From Micromonospora echinospora (GTDB taxonomy: Bacteria > Actinomycetota > Actinomycetes > Mycobacteriales > Micromonosporaceae): a stretch of 64,000 bases of DNA. Where the stretch lies: positions 3,162,001 to 3,226,000 of the forward strand of contig NZ_LT607413.1 in the NCBI RefSeq assembly GCF_900091495.1, in the 5' to 3' direction. A program made the translations under genes and the position numbers. The notes under the pieces were generated by a model. The model had not been told where the DNA came from. It saw only the letters and a list, made by a program, of their open reading frames with translations, and ran no database searches. Below are positions 26,967-35,747 of the stretch, piece by piece. Position 1 is the stretch's first letter. Every line of letters begins with the position of its first letter.

Positions 26967-27842
26967 GTGACGGCGACGATCCTGGACGGCAAGGCGACCG
27001 CGGCGGAGATCAAGGACGAGCTGCGGGTGCGGGTCAAGGCACTGGCGGAGCGGGGCATCACCCCGGGGCTGGGCACGGTGCTGGTCGGCGCCGACCCGGG
27101 CTCCCAGGCGTACGTCAACGGCAAGCACCGGGACTGCGCGGAGGTGGGCATCGCCTCGATCCGGCGCGAGTTGCCGGCCGACGCTACGCAGGAGCAGGTG
27201 GACGCGGTGCTCGCCGAGCTGAACGCGGACCCGGCGTGCCACGGCTACATCGTCCAGCTGCCGCTGCCGGGTCACCTGGACACCCAGCGGGCGCTGGAGA
27301 TGATCGACCCCCAGAAGGACGCGGACGGCCTGCACCCGGTCAACCTCGGCCGGCTGGTGCTCGGCTACGACGGGCCGCTGCCCTGCACGCCGCGCGGCAT
27401 CGTGGAGCTGCTGCGCCGGCACGACGTGCCGCTGCGCGGGGCGAACGTCGCCGTGGTCGGCCGGGGCAACACGGTCGGCCGTCCGCTCGGTCTGCTGCTG
27501 ACCCGGCGCAGCGAGAACGCGACGGTGACCCTCTGCCACACCGGCACCCTCGACCTGGCCGCGCACACCCGGGCCGCCGACATCGTGATCGTGGCCGCCG
27601 GGGTTCCCGGCCTGCTCACCGCCGACCTGGTCCGCCCGGGGGCGGTGGTGGTCGACGTCGGCATCACCCGGGTGATCGGGGCGGACGGCAAGGGCCGCTA
27701 CACCGGTGACGTCGATCCCGAGGTCGCCGAGACGGCCGGCGCCCTGGTTCCGATGCCCGGTGGCGTCGGGCCGATGACCCGGGCGATGCTGCTGACCAAC
27801 GTGGTCGAGCGCGCCGAGCGCCAGGTGCCGACTACGTCATAA
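26967..27842 (+). CDS. folD: Methylenetetrahydrofolate dehydrogenase/methenyltetrahydrofolate cyclohydrolase
   Basis: 291 residues from GTG 26967. The catalytic domain has [13 protein letters not shown], the YV..K site, and [12 protein letters not shown]. The nucleotide-binding domain has [17 protein letters not shown] and the C-terminal signature [15 protein letters not shown]. It interconverts methylene-, methenyl- and 10-formyl-tetrahydrofolate with NADP. The 10-formyl form is the substrate of PurN and PurH encoded just upstream. Confidence 0.96.
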   Translation: MTATILDGKATAAEIKDELRVRVKALAERGITPGLGTVLVGADPGSQAYVNGKHRDCAEVGIASIRRELPADATQEQVDAVLAELNADPACHGYIVQLPLPGHLDTQRALEMIDPQKDADGLHPVNLGRLVLGYDGPLPCTPRGIVELLRRHDVPLRGANVAVVGRGNTVGRPLGLLLTRRSENATVTLCHTGTLDLAAHTRAADIVIVAAGVPGLLTADLVRPGAVVVDVGITRVIGADGKGRYTGDVDPEVAETAGALVPMPGGVGPMTRAMLLTNVVERAERQVPTTS

Positions 27843-27921
27843 CCGTCCGACCCGGCCGGTCCGGTGCCAGGATGACTGATACGGTCCGGAAAACCGACTG
27901 GTAGCAGGGAGTGGGACGACC

Positions 27922-28872
27922 ATGGGTAAGAAGGTCACTGTCGTCGGGGCCGGCTTCTACGGCTCCACCACCGCACAGCGCCTGGCCGAGTACGACATCT
28001 TCGACACCGTCGTGATCACCGACATCGTCGAGGGGAAGCCCGCCGGCCTCGCCCTCGACCTCAACCAGTCGCGGGCGATCGAGGGCTTTGAGACCAAGAT
28101 CGTCGGTGCGACCACCGGCCCCAACGGCGAGGGCTACGAGGCGATCGAGGGTTCGGACGTCGTCGTGATTACCGCTGGCCTGCCCCGCAAGCCGGGCATG
28201 AGCCGGATGGACCTGCTGGAGACCAACGCCAAGATCGTCCGTCAGGTCTCCGAGAACGTCGCCCGCTTCGCCCCGAACGCCGTGGTCATCGTCGTCTCCA
28301 ACCCGCTCGACGAGATGACCGCGCTGGCCCAGATCGCCACCGGGTTCCCGAAGAACCGGGTGCTGGGCCAGGCGGGCATGCTCGACACCGCCCGGTTCAG
28401 CAACTTCGTCGCCGAGGCGCTCGGCGTACCGGTGAAGTCGGTGACGACGCTCACTCTGGGCTCGCACGGCGACACCATGGTCCCGGTCCCGTCCCGCAGC
28501 AGCGTCGACGGCAAGCCGCTGCGTGACGTGATGCCGGCCGAGCAGATCGAGGACCTGGTGGTCAAGACCCGCAACGGCGGTGCCGAGGTGGTCGCCCTGC
28601 TCAAGACCGGTTCGGCGTACTACGCCCCGTCCGCCGCCGCCGCCCGGATGGCCAAGGCGGTCGCCGAGGACTCCGGCGAGGTCATGCCGGTCTGCGCCTG
28701 GGTCGACGGTGAGTTCGGCATCTCCGGCGTCTACCTGGGCGTCGAGGCGGAGCTGGGCGCCGAGGGCGTGAAGCGGGTCGTCACCACCGAGCTGGACGCC
28801 GACGAGCTGGCCAGCCTGAAGGAGGCCGCCGAGGCGGTCCGGGCCAAGCAGGCCGACGTCGCCAACATGTGA
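27922..28872 (+). CDS. mdh: Malate dehydrogenase (lactate dehydrogenase-like type)
   Basis: 316 residues. The NAD-binding glycine motif is VVGAGFYGSTTAQRLAEYDI. The LDH-like MDH block is TAGLPRKPGMSRMDLLETN, where arginines bind the dicarboxylate. VVSNPLDEMTALA follows, and the catalytic histidine is in LGSHGDTMVP. This is the LDH-like class, not the longer MDH type common in some actinobacteria. It oxidises malate to oxaloacetate in the TCA cycle. A ribosome-binding site (GGGAG) precedes ATG. A strong hairpin follows at 28974-29031, separating it from icd. Confidence 0.95.
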   Translation: MGKKVTVVGAGFYGSTTAQRLAEYDIFDTVVITDIVEGKPAGLALDLNQSRAIEGFETKIVGATTGPNGEGYEAIEGSDVVVITAGLPRKPGMSRMDLLETNAKIVRQVSENVARFAPNAVVIVVSNPLDEMTALAQIATGFPKNRVLGQAGMLDTARFSNFVAEALGVPVKSVTTLTLGSHGDTMVPVPSRSSVDGKPLRDVMPAEQIEDLVVKTRNGGAEVVALLKTGSAYYAPSAAAARMAKAVAEDSGEVMPVCAWVDGEFGISGVYLGVEAELGAEGVKRVVTTELDADELASLKEAAEAVRAKQADVANM

Positions 28873-28973
28873 CGTCACGCGACCGTCCGGGTCGCCGACG
28901 CGCCGACCAGCCCTTGACGGCCGGCCGGCGACCCGGGACGGTGGCGCGGCACCCACAGCCCGGTCGACGCGCT

Positions 28974-29031
28974 GATCCTCCGGTCCGCCCTCCCGAGCCG
29001 ATCTCCGATCGCCACGGCGGACCGGAGGATC
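28974..29031 (+). terminator. Terminator of mdh
   Basis: GATCCTCCGGTCCGCC (28974-28989) pairs perfectly with GGCGGACCGGAGGATC (29016-29031) around a 26-base loop, 102 bases after the mdh stop. Confidence 0.7.
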
Positions 29032-29083
29032 GTTGCTCGTCCGGGGGAGGTGGAGGGCCAGCTGCGAGGGACCGGGCAAGTTC

Positions 29084-29099
29084 CAGTACGCTCGTACTG
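29084..29099. promoter_or_regulatory. Candidate operator upstream of icd
   Basis: CAGTACG-CT-CGTACTG is a perfect 16-bp palindrome with a 2-base centre, 35 bases before the icd ATG. AGTACG-N2-CGTACT is a pattern often seen at TetR-family operators. No regulator gene adjoins it. Confidence 0.5.
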
Positions 29100-29134
29100 C
29101 TTGAGCACGTGTCCCCCGAGAGGAGCGCCGGCCG

Positions 29135-30352
29135 ATGGCGAAGATCAAGGTAAACAACCCGGTCGTAGAGCTCGACGGCGACGAGATGACGCGGATCATC
29201 TGGAAGCAGATCCGGGAGCAGCTGATCCTGCCCTACCTCGACGTCGACCTGCATTACTACGACCTCTCGATCCAGTACCGCGACGAGACCGACGACCAGG
29301 TCACCATCGACGCCGCCAACGCCATCAAGGAGCACGGCGTCGGTGTCAAGTGCGCCACCATCACGCCGGACGAGGCCCGGGTCGAGGAGTTCGGCCTGAA
29401 GAAGATGTGGCGCTCGCCCAACGGCACCATCCGGAACATCCTCGGTGGCGTCGTCTTCCGTGAGCCGATCATCATGTCGAACGTGCCGCGGCTGGTGCCG
29501 GGCTGGACCAAGCCGATCATCATCGGCCGGCACGCCCACGGCGACCAGTACAAGGCCACCGACTTCGTCGTCCCCGGCCCGGGCAAGGTGACCGTCACCT
29601 ACACCCCGACCGACGGTGGCGCCCCGGTCGAGATGGAGGTCGCCAACTTCACCGGCGGCGGCGTCGCGATGGGCATGTACAACTTCGACGAGTCGATCCG
29701 GGACTTCGCCCGCGCCTCGATGCGCTACGGCCTCGACCGCGGCTACCCGGTCTACCTGTCGACCAAGAACACCATCCTCAAGGCGTACGACGGCCGGTTC
29801 AAGGACATCTTCGCCGAGGTCTTCGAGAACGAGTTCAAGGCCGAGTTCGACGCCGCCGGCATCACCTACGAGCACCGGCTCATCGACGACATGGTCGCCG
29901 CCGCGCTCAAGTGGGAGGGCGGCTTCGTCTGGGCCTGCAAGAACTACGACGGTGACGTGCAGTCCGACACCGTGGCCCAGGGCTTCGGCTCGCTCGGCCT
30001 GATGACCTCGGTCCTGATGACTCCGGACGGCCGGACCGTCGAGGCGGAGGCCGCCCACGGCACCGTCACCCGGCACTACCGGCAGTGGCAGAAGGGCGAG
30101 AAGACCTCGACCAACCCGATCGCCTCCATCTACGCCTGGACCCGGGGCCTGGCCCACCGGGGCAAGCTGGACAACACCCCGGCGGTCACCGAGTTCGCCA
30201 ACACCCTGGAGCAGGTCATCATCGACACCGTCGAGGGTGGTCAGATGACCAAGGACCTCGCGCTGCTCATCTCGCGGGACGCCCCGTGGCTGACCACCGA
30301 CGAGTTCATGAACGCCCTGGACGAGAACCTGGCACGCCGTCTCGGCGCCTGA
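29135..30352 (+). CDS. icd: NADP-dependent isocitrate dehydrogenase (eukaryote-like type II)
   Basis: 405 residues with the type II N-terminus ([15 protein letters not shown]). Substrate residues lie in [17 protein letters not shown] and the metal-binding aspartates in [20 protein letters not shown]. The NADP site lies near [17 protein letters not shown]. It converts isocitrate to 2-oxoglutarate. AGAGGAG is positioned before ATG 29135. A palindromic candidate operator sits 35 bases upstream, so it may be separately regulated from mdh. Confidence 0.96.
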   Translation: MAKIKVNNPVVELDGDEMTRIIWKQIREQLILPYLDVDLHYYDLSIQYRDETDDQVTIDAANAIKEHGVGVKCATITPDEARVEEFGLKKMWRSPNGTIRNILGGVVFREPIIMSNVPRLVPGWTKPIIIGRHAHGDQYKATDFVVPGPGKVTVTYTPTDGGAPVEMEVANFTGGGVAMGMYNFDESIRDFARASMRYGLDRGYPVYLSTKNTILKAYDGRFKDIFAEVFENEFKAEFDAAGITYEHRLIDDMVAAALKWEGGFVWACKNYDGDVQSDTVAQGFGSLGLMTSVLMTPDGRTVEAEAAHGTVTRHYRQWQKGEKTSTNPIASIYAWTRGLAHRGKLDNTPAVTEFANTLEQVIIDTVEGGQMTKDLALLISRDAPWLTTDEFMNALDENLARRLGA

Positions 30353-30671
30353 TCACGCCCACCACGGAGCCCGTCGGCCACAGCCGGCGGGCTCCGTGCG
30401 TCCTGCCGGAGACACCCACGCGCCGCACTGACGCGTCACCGGACGGGGCGTCCGGTCGTTGACAGGGTGGACGTGATGCCAGTCGCGTCCAGGAAGGTTG
30501 ACCACGGTCGCATGCGACACGTGAGCGCCGACCAGCCAGCCTTCCCGGCTGTCGTGCGCAGCCAGCCGTCCCTTCCCAGCGGGGGGCCCTGTCCCGGGCC
30601 CCCCGCGCCCTGTTCCCGCAGCGGACGACGGGTCGGGTGCTGGTCCCGCGCGGACGGTGACGGCCGGTGCC
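30353..30671. other. Convergent intergenic region between icd and galT
   Basis: 319 bases. The icd terminator is at 30363-30398. The rest contains short C/G runs around GGGGGGCCCTG at 30580-30602 and no credible gene. Confidence 0.55.
30363..30398 (+). terminator. Terminator of icd
   Basis: CACGGAGCCCG (30363-30373) pairs with CGGGCTCCGTG (30388-30398), with an inner CGGC/GCCG stem around CACA. It begins 10 bases after the icd stop. Confidence 0.85.
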
Positions 30672-31745
30672 TCAGGCCTCGCGCAGCAACTGCGCGGCGC
30701 GTTCCGGCGCGACGTCGCTGATGAAGACGCCCATCCCCGACTCCGTTCCGGCGAGGTACTTCAGCTTGTCCGCCGCCCGCCGGATGCTGAACAGTTGCAG
30801 GTGCAGATGGGCCAGCTCGCGGTCGACGCGGACCGGGGCCTGGTGCCAGGCCGCGATGTACGGCATCGGCATGTCGAACAGTCCGTCGAACCGGCGCAGC
30901 ACGTCCAGGTAGAGCGGGCCGAAGGCGTCCCGCTCCGCGTCGGTCAGCGCCGGGATGTCCGGCACCGGCCGGTGCGGGGCCAGGTGCACCTCGAACGGCC
31001 AGCGGGCCGCCGCCGGCACGTACGCCGTCCAGTGCTCGTTCTCCGCCACCACCCGATCCCCGGCGGCCCGCTCCGCGGCGAGCACGTCGGCGTAGAGGTT
31101 GCCGCCGGTGCGCTCGGCGTGCCGACGGGCGGCGGCCAGCATCGTCCGGGTCCGGGGCGTGACGAAGGGGAACGCGTAGATCTGACCGTGCGGGTGGTGC
31201 AGGGTCACCCCGATCTCCACGCCCCGGTTCTCGAAGCAGAAGACCTGCTCGACCCCGGGGAGCTCGGCCAGGGCGGCGGTCCGGTCGGCGAGCGCGTCGA
31301 GGACGGTCCGCACCCGGTCCGGCGGCAGGTCGACGAACGCGGCGTGGTGGTCGTCGGTGAAGCAGACCACCTCGCAGCGGCCGAGCCCCGGTCTGATCTC
31401 GGTGAACGGGGTGACACCCGGCGGCTCGTCGGCGATCCGCTGGCTGAGCGCGGGGAAGCGGTTCTCGAAGACCACCACGTCGTACCCGGAGGCCGGGATC
31501 TCGCTCCGCCGGTCATCCCGGGAGGGGCAGAGCGGGCACTGGTCGGCCGGGGGGAGGAAGGTGCGGGCCTGCCGGTGCACCGCCACCGCCACCCACTCGT
31601 CGAGCAGGGGGTCGTAGCGTAGCTGCGACGCGGGCGGGGGCGGGGGCAGTTCCCGCCGGTCCGGTTCGTCGCGGACGACGTCGTCCCGCTCGTCGAAGTA
31701 GATCAGCTCACGACCGTCGGCCAGCTTGGTGACCGTACGTCTCAT
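30672..31745 (-). CDS. galT: Galactose-1-phosphate uridylyltransferase
   Basis: 357 residues from ATG 31745 (MRRTVTKLADGRELIYF). Zinc-binding CPLCPSRD lies near residue 75. The active-site block is HHPHGQIYAFPFV, with the nucleophilic histidine in HPHGQ. The C-terminal LHLQLFSIRRA is typical of GalT. It exchanges UMP between UDP-glucose and galactose-1-phosphate in the Leloir pathway. Its start overlaps the stop of the upstream DeoR regulator by 4 bases, so translation is coupled. No galK or galE is adjacent, unlike many gal operons. Confidence 0.93.
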   Translation of the reverse strand: MRRTVTKLADGRELIYFDERDDVVRDEPDRRELPPPPPASQLRYDPLLDEWVAVAVHRQARTFLPPADQCPLCPSRDDRRSEIPASGYDVVVFENRFPALSQRIADEPPGVTPFTEIRPGLGRCEVVCFTDDHHAAFVDLPPDRVRTVLDALADRTAALAELPGVEQVFCFENRGVEIGVTLHHPHGQIYAFPFVTPRTRTMLAAARRHAERTGGNLYADVLAAERAAGDRVVAENEHWTAYVPAAARWPFEVHLAPHRPVPDIPALTDAERDAFGPLYLDVLRRFDGLFDMPMPYIAAWHQAPVRVDRELAHLHLQLFSIRRAADKLKYLAGTESGMGVFISDVAPERAAQLLREA

Positions 31746-32554
31746 GCCGGTGTCCCTTCCGTCGCCGGGCGACCGCCCGGCGACCGCTCCACGACGATCA
31801 GCTCCCGCACCCGCTCGCCGAGCACCCGGCGGCCCTCCTCGGTCAGCCGGTCGTCGACCACCACCACGTCCGCGCAGTCCAGCCCGCCGATCGAGCAGAG
31901 GCCGACCAGCCCCCACTTGGTGTGGTCGGCGAGCACCACCAGTCGGTCGGCGGAGGACATCAACGCCTGGTTGGTCTCCGCCTCCATCAGGTTCGGCGTG
32001 GTGAAGCCGGCCCGTTCGCTGATGCCGTGTACCCCGAGGAAGAGCACGTCCAGGTGCAGGGACCGGATCGCCGCCACGGCCAGCGGCCCGACCAGCGCGT
32101 CCGAGGGCGTCCGGATGCCGCCGGTGAGGATGACCGTCTGGTCCGGTCGGCCGCCGGCGTGGAAGACCTCCGCCACCGGCAACGAGTTGGTGACCACGGT
32201 CAGCGCCGGCACGTCGACCAGGCGGCGGGCCAGCGCGGCGGTGGTCGTACCGGCGGAGAGGGCGACGGCCGCGCCGGGGCGGACCAACCGGGCGGCGTGC
32301 GCGGCGATGATCGCCTTCTCGGCCGGCTGGCGTACCGACTTGGCGTCGAAGCCGGGTTCGTCGGCTGCCGAGGGGTCGGCCACCGTGGCTCCGCCGTGCA
32401 CCTTGGCCAGCAGGCCCTGGGCGTCCAGGGCGTCCAGGTCGCGGCGGATGGTCATGTCGGAGACGCCGAACTCGGCGGCGAGGTCGCTGACCCGTACACC
32501 GCCGGTCGCCCGCACCCGCTCCAGGATGGCCGCTTGTCGCTGCCGCGCCAGCAT
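31742..32554 (-). CDS. DeoR/GlpR-family transcriptional regulator of galT
   Basis: 270 residues from ATG 32554, which follows GGAGG by 6 bases; a TTG at 32605 would add 17. The N-terminal DeoR helix-turn-helix is VRVSDLAAEFGVSDMTIRRD followed by LLAKVHGGAT. The C-terminal sugar-phosphate-binding domain has ALSAGTTTAALARRL, VTNSLPVA and LFLGVHGIS. It probably responds to a phosphorylated sugar. It lies upstream of and overlaps galT. An inverted repeat sits at its own -10 region, suggesting autoregulation. Confidence 0.92.
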   Translation of the reverse strand: MLARQRQAAILERVRATGGVRVSDLAAEFGVSDMTIRRDLDALDAQGLLAKVHGGATVADPSAADEPGFDAKSVRQPAEKAIIAAHAARLVRPGAAVALSAGTTTAALARRLVDVPALTVVTNSLPVAEVFHAGGRPDQTVILTGGIRTPSDALVGPLAVAAIRSLHLDVLFLGVHGISERAGFTTPNLMEAETNQALMSSADRLVVLADHTKWGLVGLCSIGGLDCADVVVVDDRLTEEGRRVLGERVRELIVVERSPGGRPATEGTPA

Positions 32555-32593
32555 CTCCAGCCTCCGCTCCCGTGCCGTCCGACTTTCCCGAAC

Positions 32594-32615
32594 GTGTTCC
32601 AACAAAGATGAACAC
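32594..32615. promoter_or_regulatory. Candidate DeoR operator overlapping the deoR-galT promoter
   Basis: GTGTTC (32594-32599) and GAACAC (32610-32615) are inverted with a 10-base spacer. On the minus strand TAGTGT (32617-32612) overlaps it as a possible -10. It lies 40 bases before the regulator start. Confidence 0.5.
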
Positions 32616-32846
32616 TAGCGCGGCGCGTGCACGATGCGGAAGGCGGCCGGCGGGCATGCGGCAGCCGGCGTTCGCCGACGGTGTGTCGGAGGCCCCACCC
32701 CGGCCGGTACCACCGGCGACCATGGCGTACCGCCGGGTGTTCCCGGGTCGGGCGGTCCCGGCTTGGACAGTCCCGGGTCGGGCCGGCCCGAGGCCGGTGG
32801 GCGGAGGTGTGGCGGCCGAGGCCGTGCTGGAGGACGGACGGTCAGG

Positions 32847-34376
32847 TCAGGCCGGAGTCAGGCGGGGCTCGACCCAGCCGACCTCGGTCAGCAGGTGCAG
32901 CACCCGCTGCACCGCCTCCTCGATCGAGATGTCCGAGGTGTCCACCACCAGGTCCGCGTCGGTCGGCTCTTCGTACGGGTCGTCGACGCCGGTCATCCCG
33001 GTGAGCAGTCCCGCCCGGGCCCGGGCGTAGAGACCCTTGCGGTCCCGCTGCTCGCAGGTCTCCAGCGGGGTGGCGACGTGGACCAGCACGAAACCCGCCC
33101 CGGCGGACTCCGCCATCTCCCGCGCGGTCGCCCGCGCCTGGGCGTACGGGGCGATCGGGCAGCAGATCGCCACCCCCCGGTGCCGGGCGATCTCGGCGGC
33201 CACCCAGCCGATCCGCCGCACGTTGAGGTCCCGGTCCGCCCGGCTGAACGTCAACCCGGCGGAGAGTTCCCGCCGCACCACGTCCCCGTCGAGCAGGGTG
33301 ATCGTCCGGTCCCCGGCCTCCCGCAACGCGTCGGCGAGCCCACTGGCGATCGTCGACTTGCCGGACCCGGAGAGCCCGGTCAGGAAGACCACCAGACCGC
33401 GGTGCCGCAGCGGCGGCCGGGCGCGGGCCAACTCCTTCGCCACCGCCGGTGGGGTGTGCCACTCCGGCAGCGGGAAGCCCCGGTCCAGGTGGTCGTCGAT
33501 CTCCTCCTGGCTGAAGGCCAGCCGCCGGTTACGCGGCGGGATGTCGTCCCGCCAGCGCCACTGCCCGTCCCGGTTGTCGTAGGCCAGTTCCCGGGGCACC
33601 AGCACCCGTAGCCCGGCGCCGGAGAGCGTCTCCTCGGTGGAGAGCAGGTGGGTCACGCCGTAGGCGGCGGAGACCCGGGCCCGCAAGAGCGCGTCGCTGA
33701 TCTCGTCCCGCCGCCGGGTCAGCGGCACCGTGATCAGGGTCGCCGGGGGCATCCGGTCCCGGGCGGCGAAGACCGCGCGGACCAGCGCCTCGGACGGCAG
33801 ACCGCCGGTGGACTCCTCGCCGACCGGGATCATCAGCAGCAGGTGCGCGCCGAGCGTCCGGGCCGCGTGCGCGATCTGGGCGAGCTGCGGCCGGTGCAGC
33901 GGCCGGTCGGCGATCACCCCGAGCACCCGCCCGGGTGGCAGCAGCGCCCGGACCTCCTCCGGGGTGCGCCGCAACCGCTGGAACGGGGCATGGCCGCCGT
34001 CGCCGATCCGTTGGACCGGGCCACCCAGCCCGGCGGTGCCGTCCCGGCCGGACCAGACGTCCCGCACGTCGAGCGCGGCGAGCGGGGCGCCCTCGCCGTC
34101 GGTGAGCACCAGCACCCGGCCCGCCGGGTCGTCGGGCCGCAGCCCCTCGGCCACGGCCGCCGGCACCTGGAGGGTGACCGGCACCGGCCAGGGCGTGCCG
34201 TTGGCGAGCCGTCCCCGGCGACTGAGCGAGGTCAGGTCGGCCCGCGTCATGAAGCCGGTCAATGGCGCGTACGCCCCGCTCAGCAGCAGCTCCAGGTCGG
34301 CGAGCTCGACCGGGCGCGGTGTGAACACCGGCGCGTCCCGGAGCACGTCGTCGGGCAGCACCCAGCCGTTGCTCAT
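32847..34376 (-). CDS. APS kinase with N-terminal, catalytically degenerate ATP-sulfurylase-like domain
   Basis: 509 residues from ATG 34376. Residues about 320-509 are an intact APS kinase: P-loop FLTGLSGSGKSTIA, then LDGDVVRREL and CPIAPYAQAR. It phosphorylates adenylyl sulfate to PAPS. Residues about 1-310 resemble ATP sulfurylase (PUA-like start with DLELLLSGAYAPLTGFM). However, the usual QxRNP-H site is replaced by IADRPLHRPQL and the GRDHAG block is missing near AAYGVTHLLSTEE. The N-terminal domain is therefore probably not catalytic and may bind or regulate. I see no cysD/cysN or cysH nearby. Confidence 0.85.
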   Translation of the reverse strand: MSNGWVLPDDVLRDAPVFTPRPVELADLELLLSGAYAPLTGFMTRADLTSLSRRGRLANGTPWPVPVTLQVPAAVAEGLRPDDPAGRVLVLTDGEGAPLAALDVRDVWSGRDGTAGLGGPVQRIGDGGHAPFQRLRRTPEEVRALLPPGRVLGVIADRPLHRPQLAQIAHAARTLGAHLLLMIPVGEESTGGLPSEALVRAVFAARDRMPPATLITVPLTRRRDEISDALLRARVSAAYGVTHLLSTEETLSGAGLRVLVPRELAYDNRDGQWRWRDDIPPRNRRLAFSQEEIDDHLDRGFPLPEWHTPPAVAKELARARPPLRHRGLVVFLTGLSGSGKSTIASGLADALREAGDRTITLLDGDVVRRELSAGLTFSRADRDLNVRRIGWVAAEIARHRGVAICCPIAPYAQARATAREMAESAGAGFVLVHVATPLETCEQRDRKGLYARARAGLLTGMTGVDDPYEEPTDADLVVDTSDISIEEAVQRVLHLLTEVGWVEPRLTPA

Positions 34377-34832
34377 CACACCCCCCACTCGCTGACCGGC
34401 ACACAGTTTCGCAGCCGACCGGCGATCGGTCGAGAGTGCCACCCCACGATCACGCTCCCCGGACCGCCGTACGGCTCCCCGCGCTGCTGTCTGGTGCCCC
34501 GGTGCGGACCGTTCGCCGTGGACAGCGACGCTGGTCAGCGCGGTGCCGTCTGCCACGGGCCGCATCCGGCCGGCCGAATCGTCCCGTCCGGATGTCGTAC
34601 GGTCGATCTCCGTGAGACGTCCGCCGTCGGGAACCCGTCACCCCGACCGCCCCGGCCGGCGCGGTGGGGCCGCCGGACGCGCCGGCCGGCCGGTACGTGA
34701 CTCCTCGTCTCATCGTCCGCACCCTGTGTGACCTGCGGGGACGTGCGCGGTCGCCCCCTAGTGGAGCGTGCCACGGAGGATCAGGGGCGGACCTGATGTC
34801 CCGGGGTGCGCCGGCTCCCTAGGCTGAGCGGC
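34377..34832. other. Divergent intergenic region before the ABC-2 cassette
   Basis: 456 bases with no credible gene. The right end holds the -10-like TAGGCT of the ABC cassette (34820-34825). The left end holds the G-run ribosome-binding site of the APS kinase gene. I see no clear repeat or other structure. Confidence 0.5.
34820..34825 (+). promoter_or_regulatory. -10-like hexamer of the ABC-2 cassette
   Basis: TAGGCT lies 7 bases before GTG 34833, predicting a leaderless message. Confidence 0.45.
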
Positions 34833-35747
34833 GTGACACTGCTCGCGACCGAGTCGCTGACCAAGACCTACGGTGGACGGGTCACGGCGCTGGCCGACCT
34901 GACCGTCGCGGTCGAACCGGGAATCGTCGGGCTGGTCGGTGCCAACGGCGCCGGAAAGTCCACCCTCATCAAGATCCTGCTGGGCCTGCTCGCCCCGACC
35001 AGCGGTTCCGTCCGGGTGCTCGGCCTCGACCCGACCGCCGACCCGGCCGCTGTCCGGGCCCGGGTCGGCTACATGCCCGAACACGACTGCCTCCCGCCGG
35101 ACCTCTCCGCCGCCGAGTTCGTCACCCACCTCGGCCGGATCAGCGGGCTGCCCCGCACCGTCGCCCGGGAACGGGCCTCCGAGGCGTTGCGCCACGTCGG
35201 CCTCTACGAGGAGCGGTACCGGCCGGTCGGCGGCTACTCCACCGGCATGAAGCAGCGGGTCAAGCTGGCCCAGGCGCTGGTGCACGACCCGGACCTCCTC
35301 CTGCTCGACGAGCCGACCAACGGCCTCGACCCGGCCGGCCGGGACGCCATGCTCAACCTCGTCCACCGCATCGGCAACGAGTTCGGCATCTCCGTGGTGG
35401 TCTGTTCGCACCTGCTTGGCGAGGTCGAGCGGATCTGCGACACGCTGGTCGCCATCGACGGCGGACGGCTACTGCGCGCCGACCGGATCTCCGCGATGAC
35501 CTCCGCCACCGACATCCTCGCCGTCGAGGTCAGCGAGGGTACGGACGAGCTGGCGGCCCGGCTCGCCGCACTCGACCTGCCGGTGGGCCGGGACGGCCGG
35601 ATGCTGCTCGTCCCGCTCGCCGACGAGCGGACCTACGACCTGATCCTCGGCGCGGTCGCCGAGCTGGACCTGCCGCTGCACCGGCTCGACCAGCGCCGGC
35701 ACCGGGTGGCCGAACTCTTCGCACCGAGGGAGTCGATCAATGCCTGA
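34833..35747 (+). CDS. ABC transporter ATP-binding protein (ABC-2 cassette, first)
   Basis: 304 residues from GTG 34833. Walker A is GANGAGKST, signature GYSTGMKQRVKLAQAL, Walker B LLLLDEPTNGLDP and the H-loop is in VVVCSHLLGEVE. A C-terminal domain of about 90 residues follows. The 3' end overlaps the next permease gene by 8 bases. Two ATPases and two permeases alternate in this four-gene cassette. The substrate is unknown; the family includes exporters of drugs, lipids and wall precursors. Confidence 0.9.
   Translation: MTLLATESLTKTYGGRVTALADLTVAVEPGIVGLVGANGAGKSTLIKILLGLLAPTSGSVRVLGLDPTADPAAVRARVGYMPEHDCLPPDLSAAEFVTHLGRISGLPRTVARERASEALRHVGLYEERYRPVGGYSTGMKQRVKLAQALVHDPDLLLLDEPTNGLDPAGRDAMLNLVHRIGNEFGISVVVCSHLLGEVERICDTLVAIDGGRLLRADRISAMTSATDILAVEVSEGTDELAARLAALDLPVGRDGRMLLVPLADERTYDLILGAVAELDLPLHRLDQRRHRVAELFAPRESINA

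Noticed and set aside
24143..27151. Minus-strand open frame of 1002 codons opposite purN-purH
   Set aside because: It is a shadow; the opposite strand encodes complete PurN and PurH.
27899..27912. GGTAGCAGGG just before mdh considered as a fifth copy of the dispersed repeat
   Set aside because: Only one 10-base half-arm is present with no palindromic partner; probably chance, and it overlaps the ribosome-binding site region.
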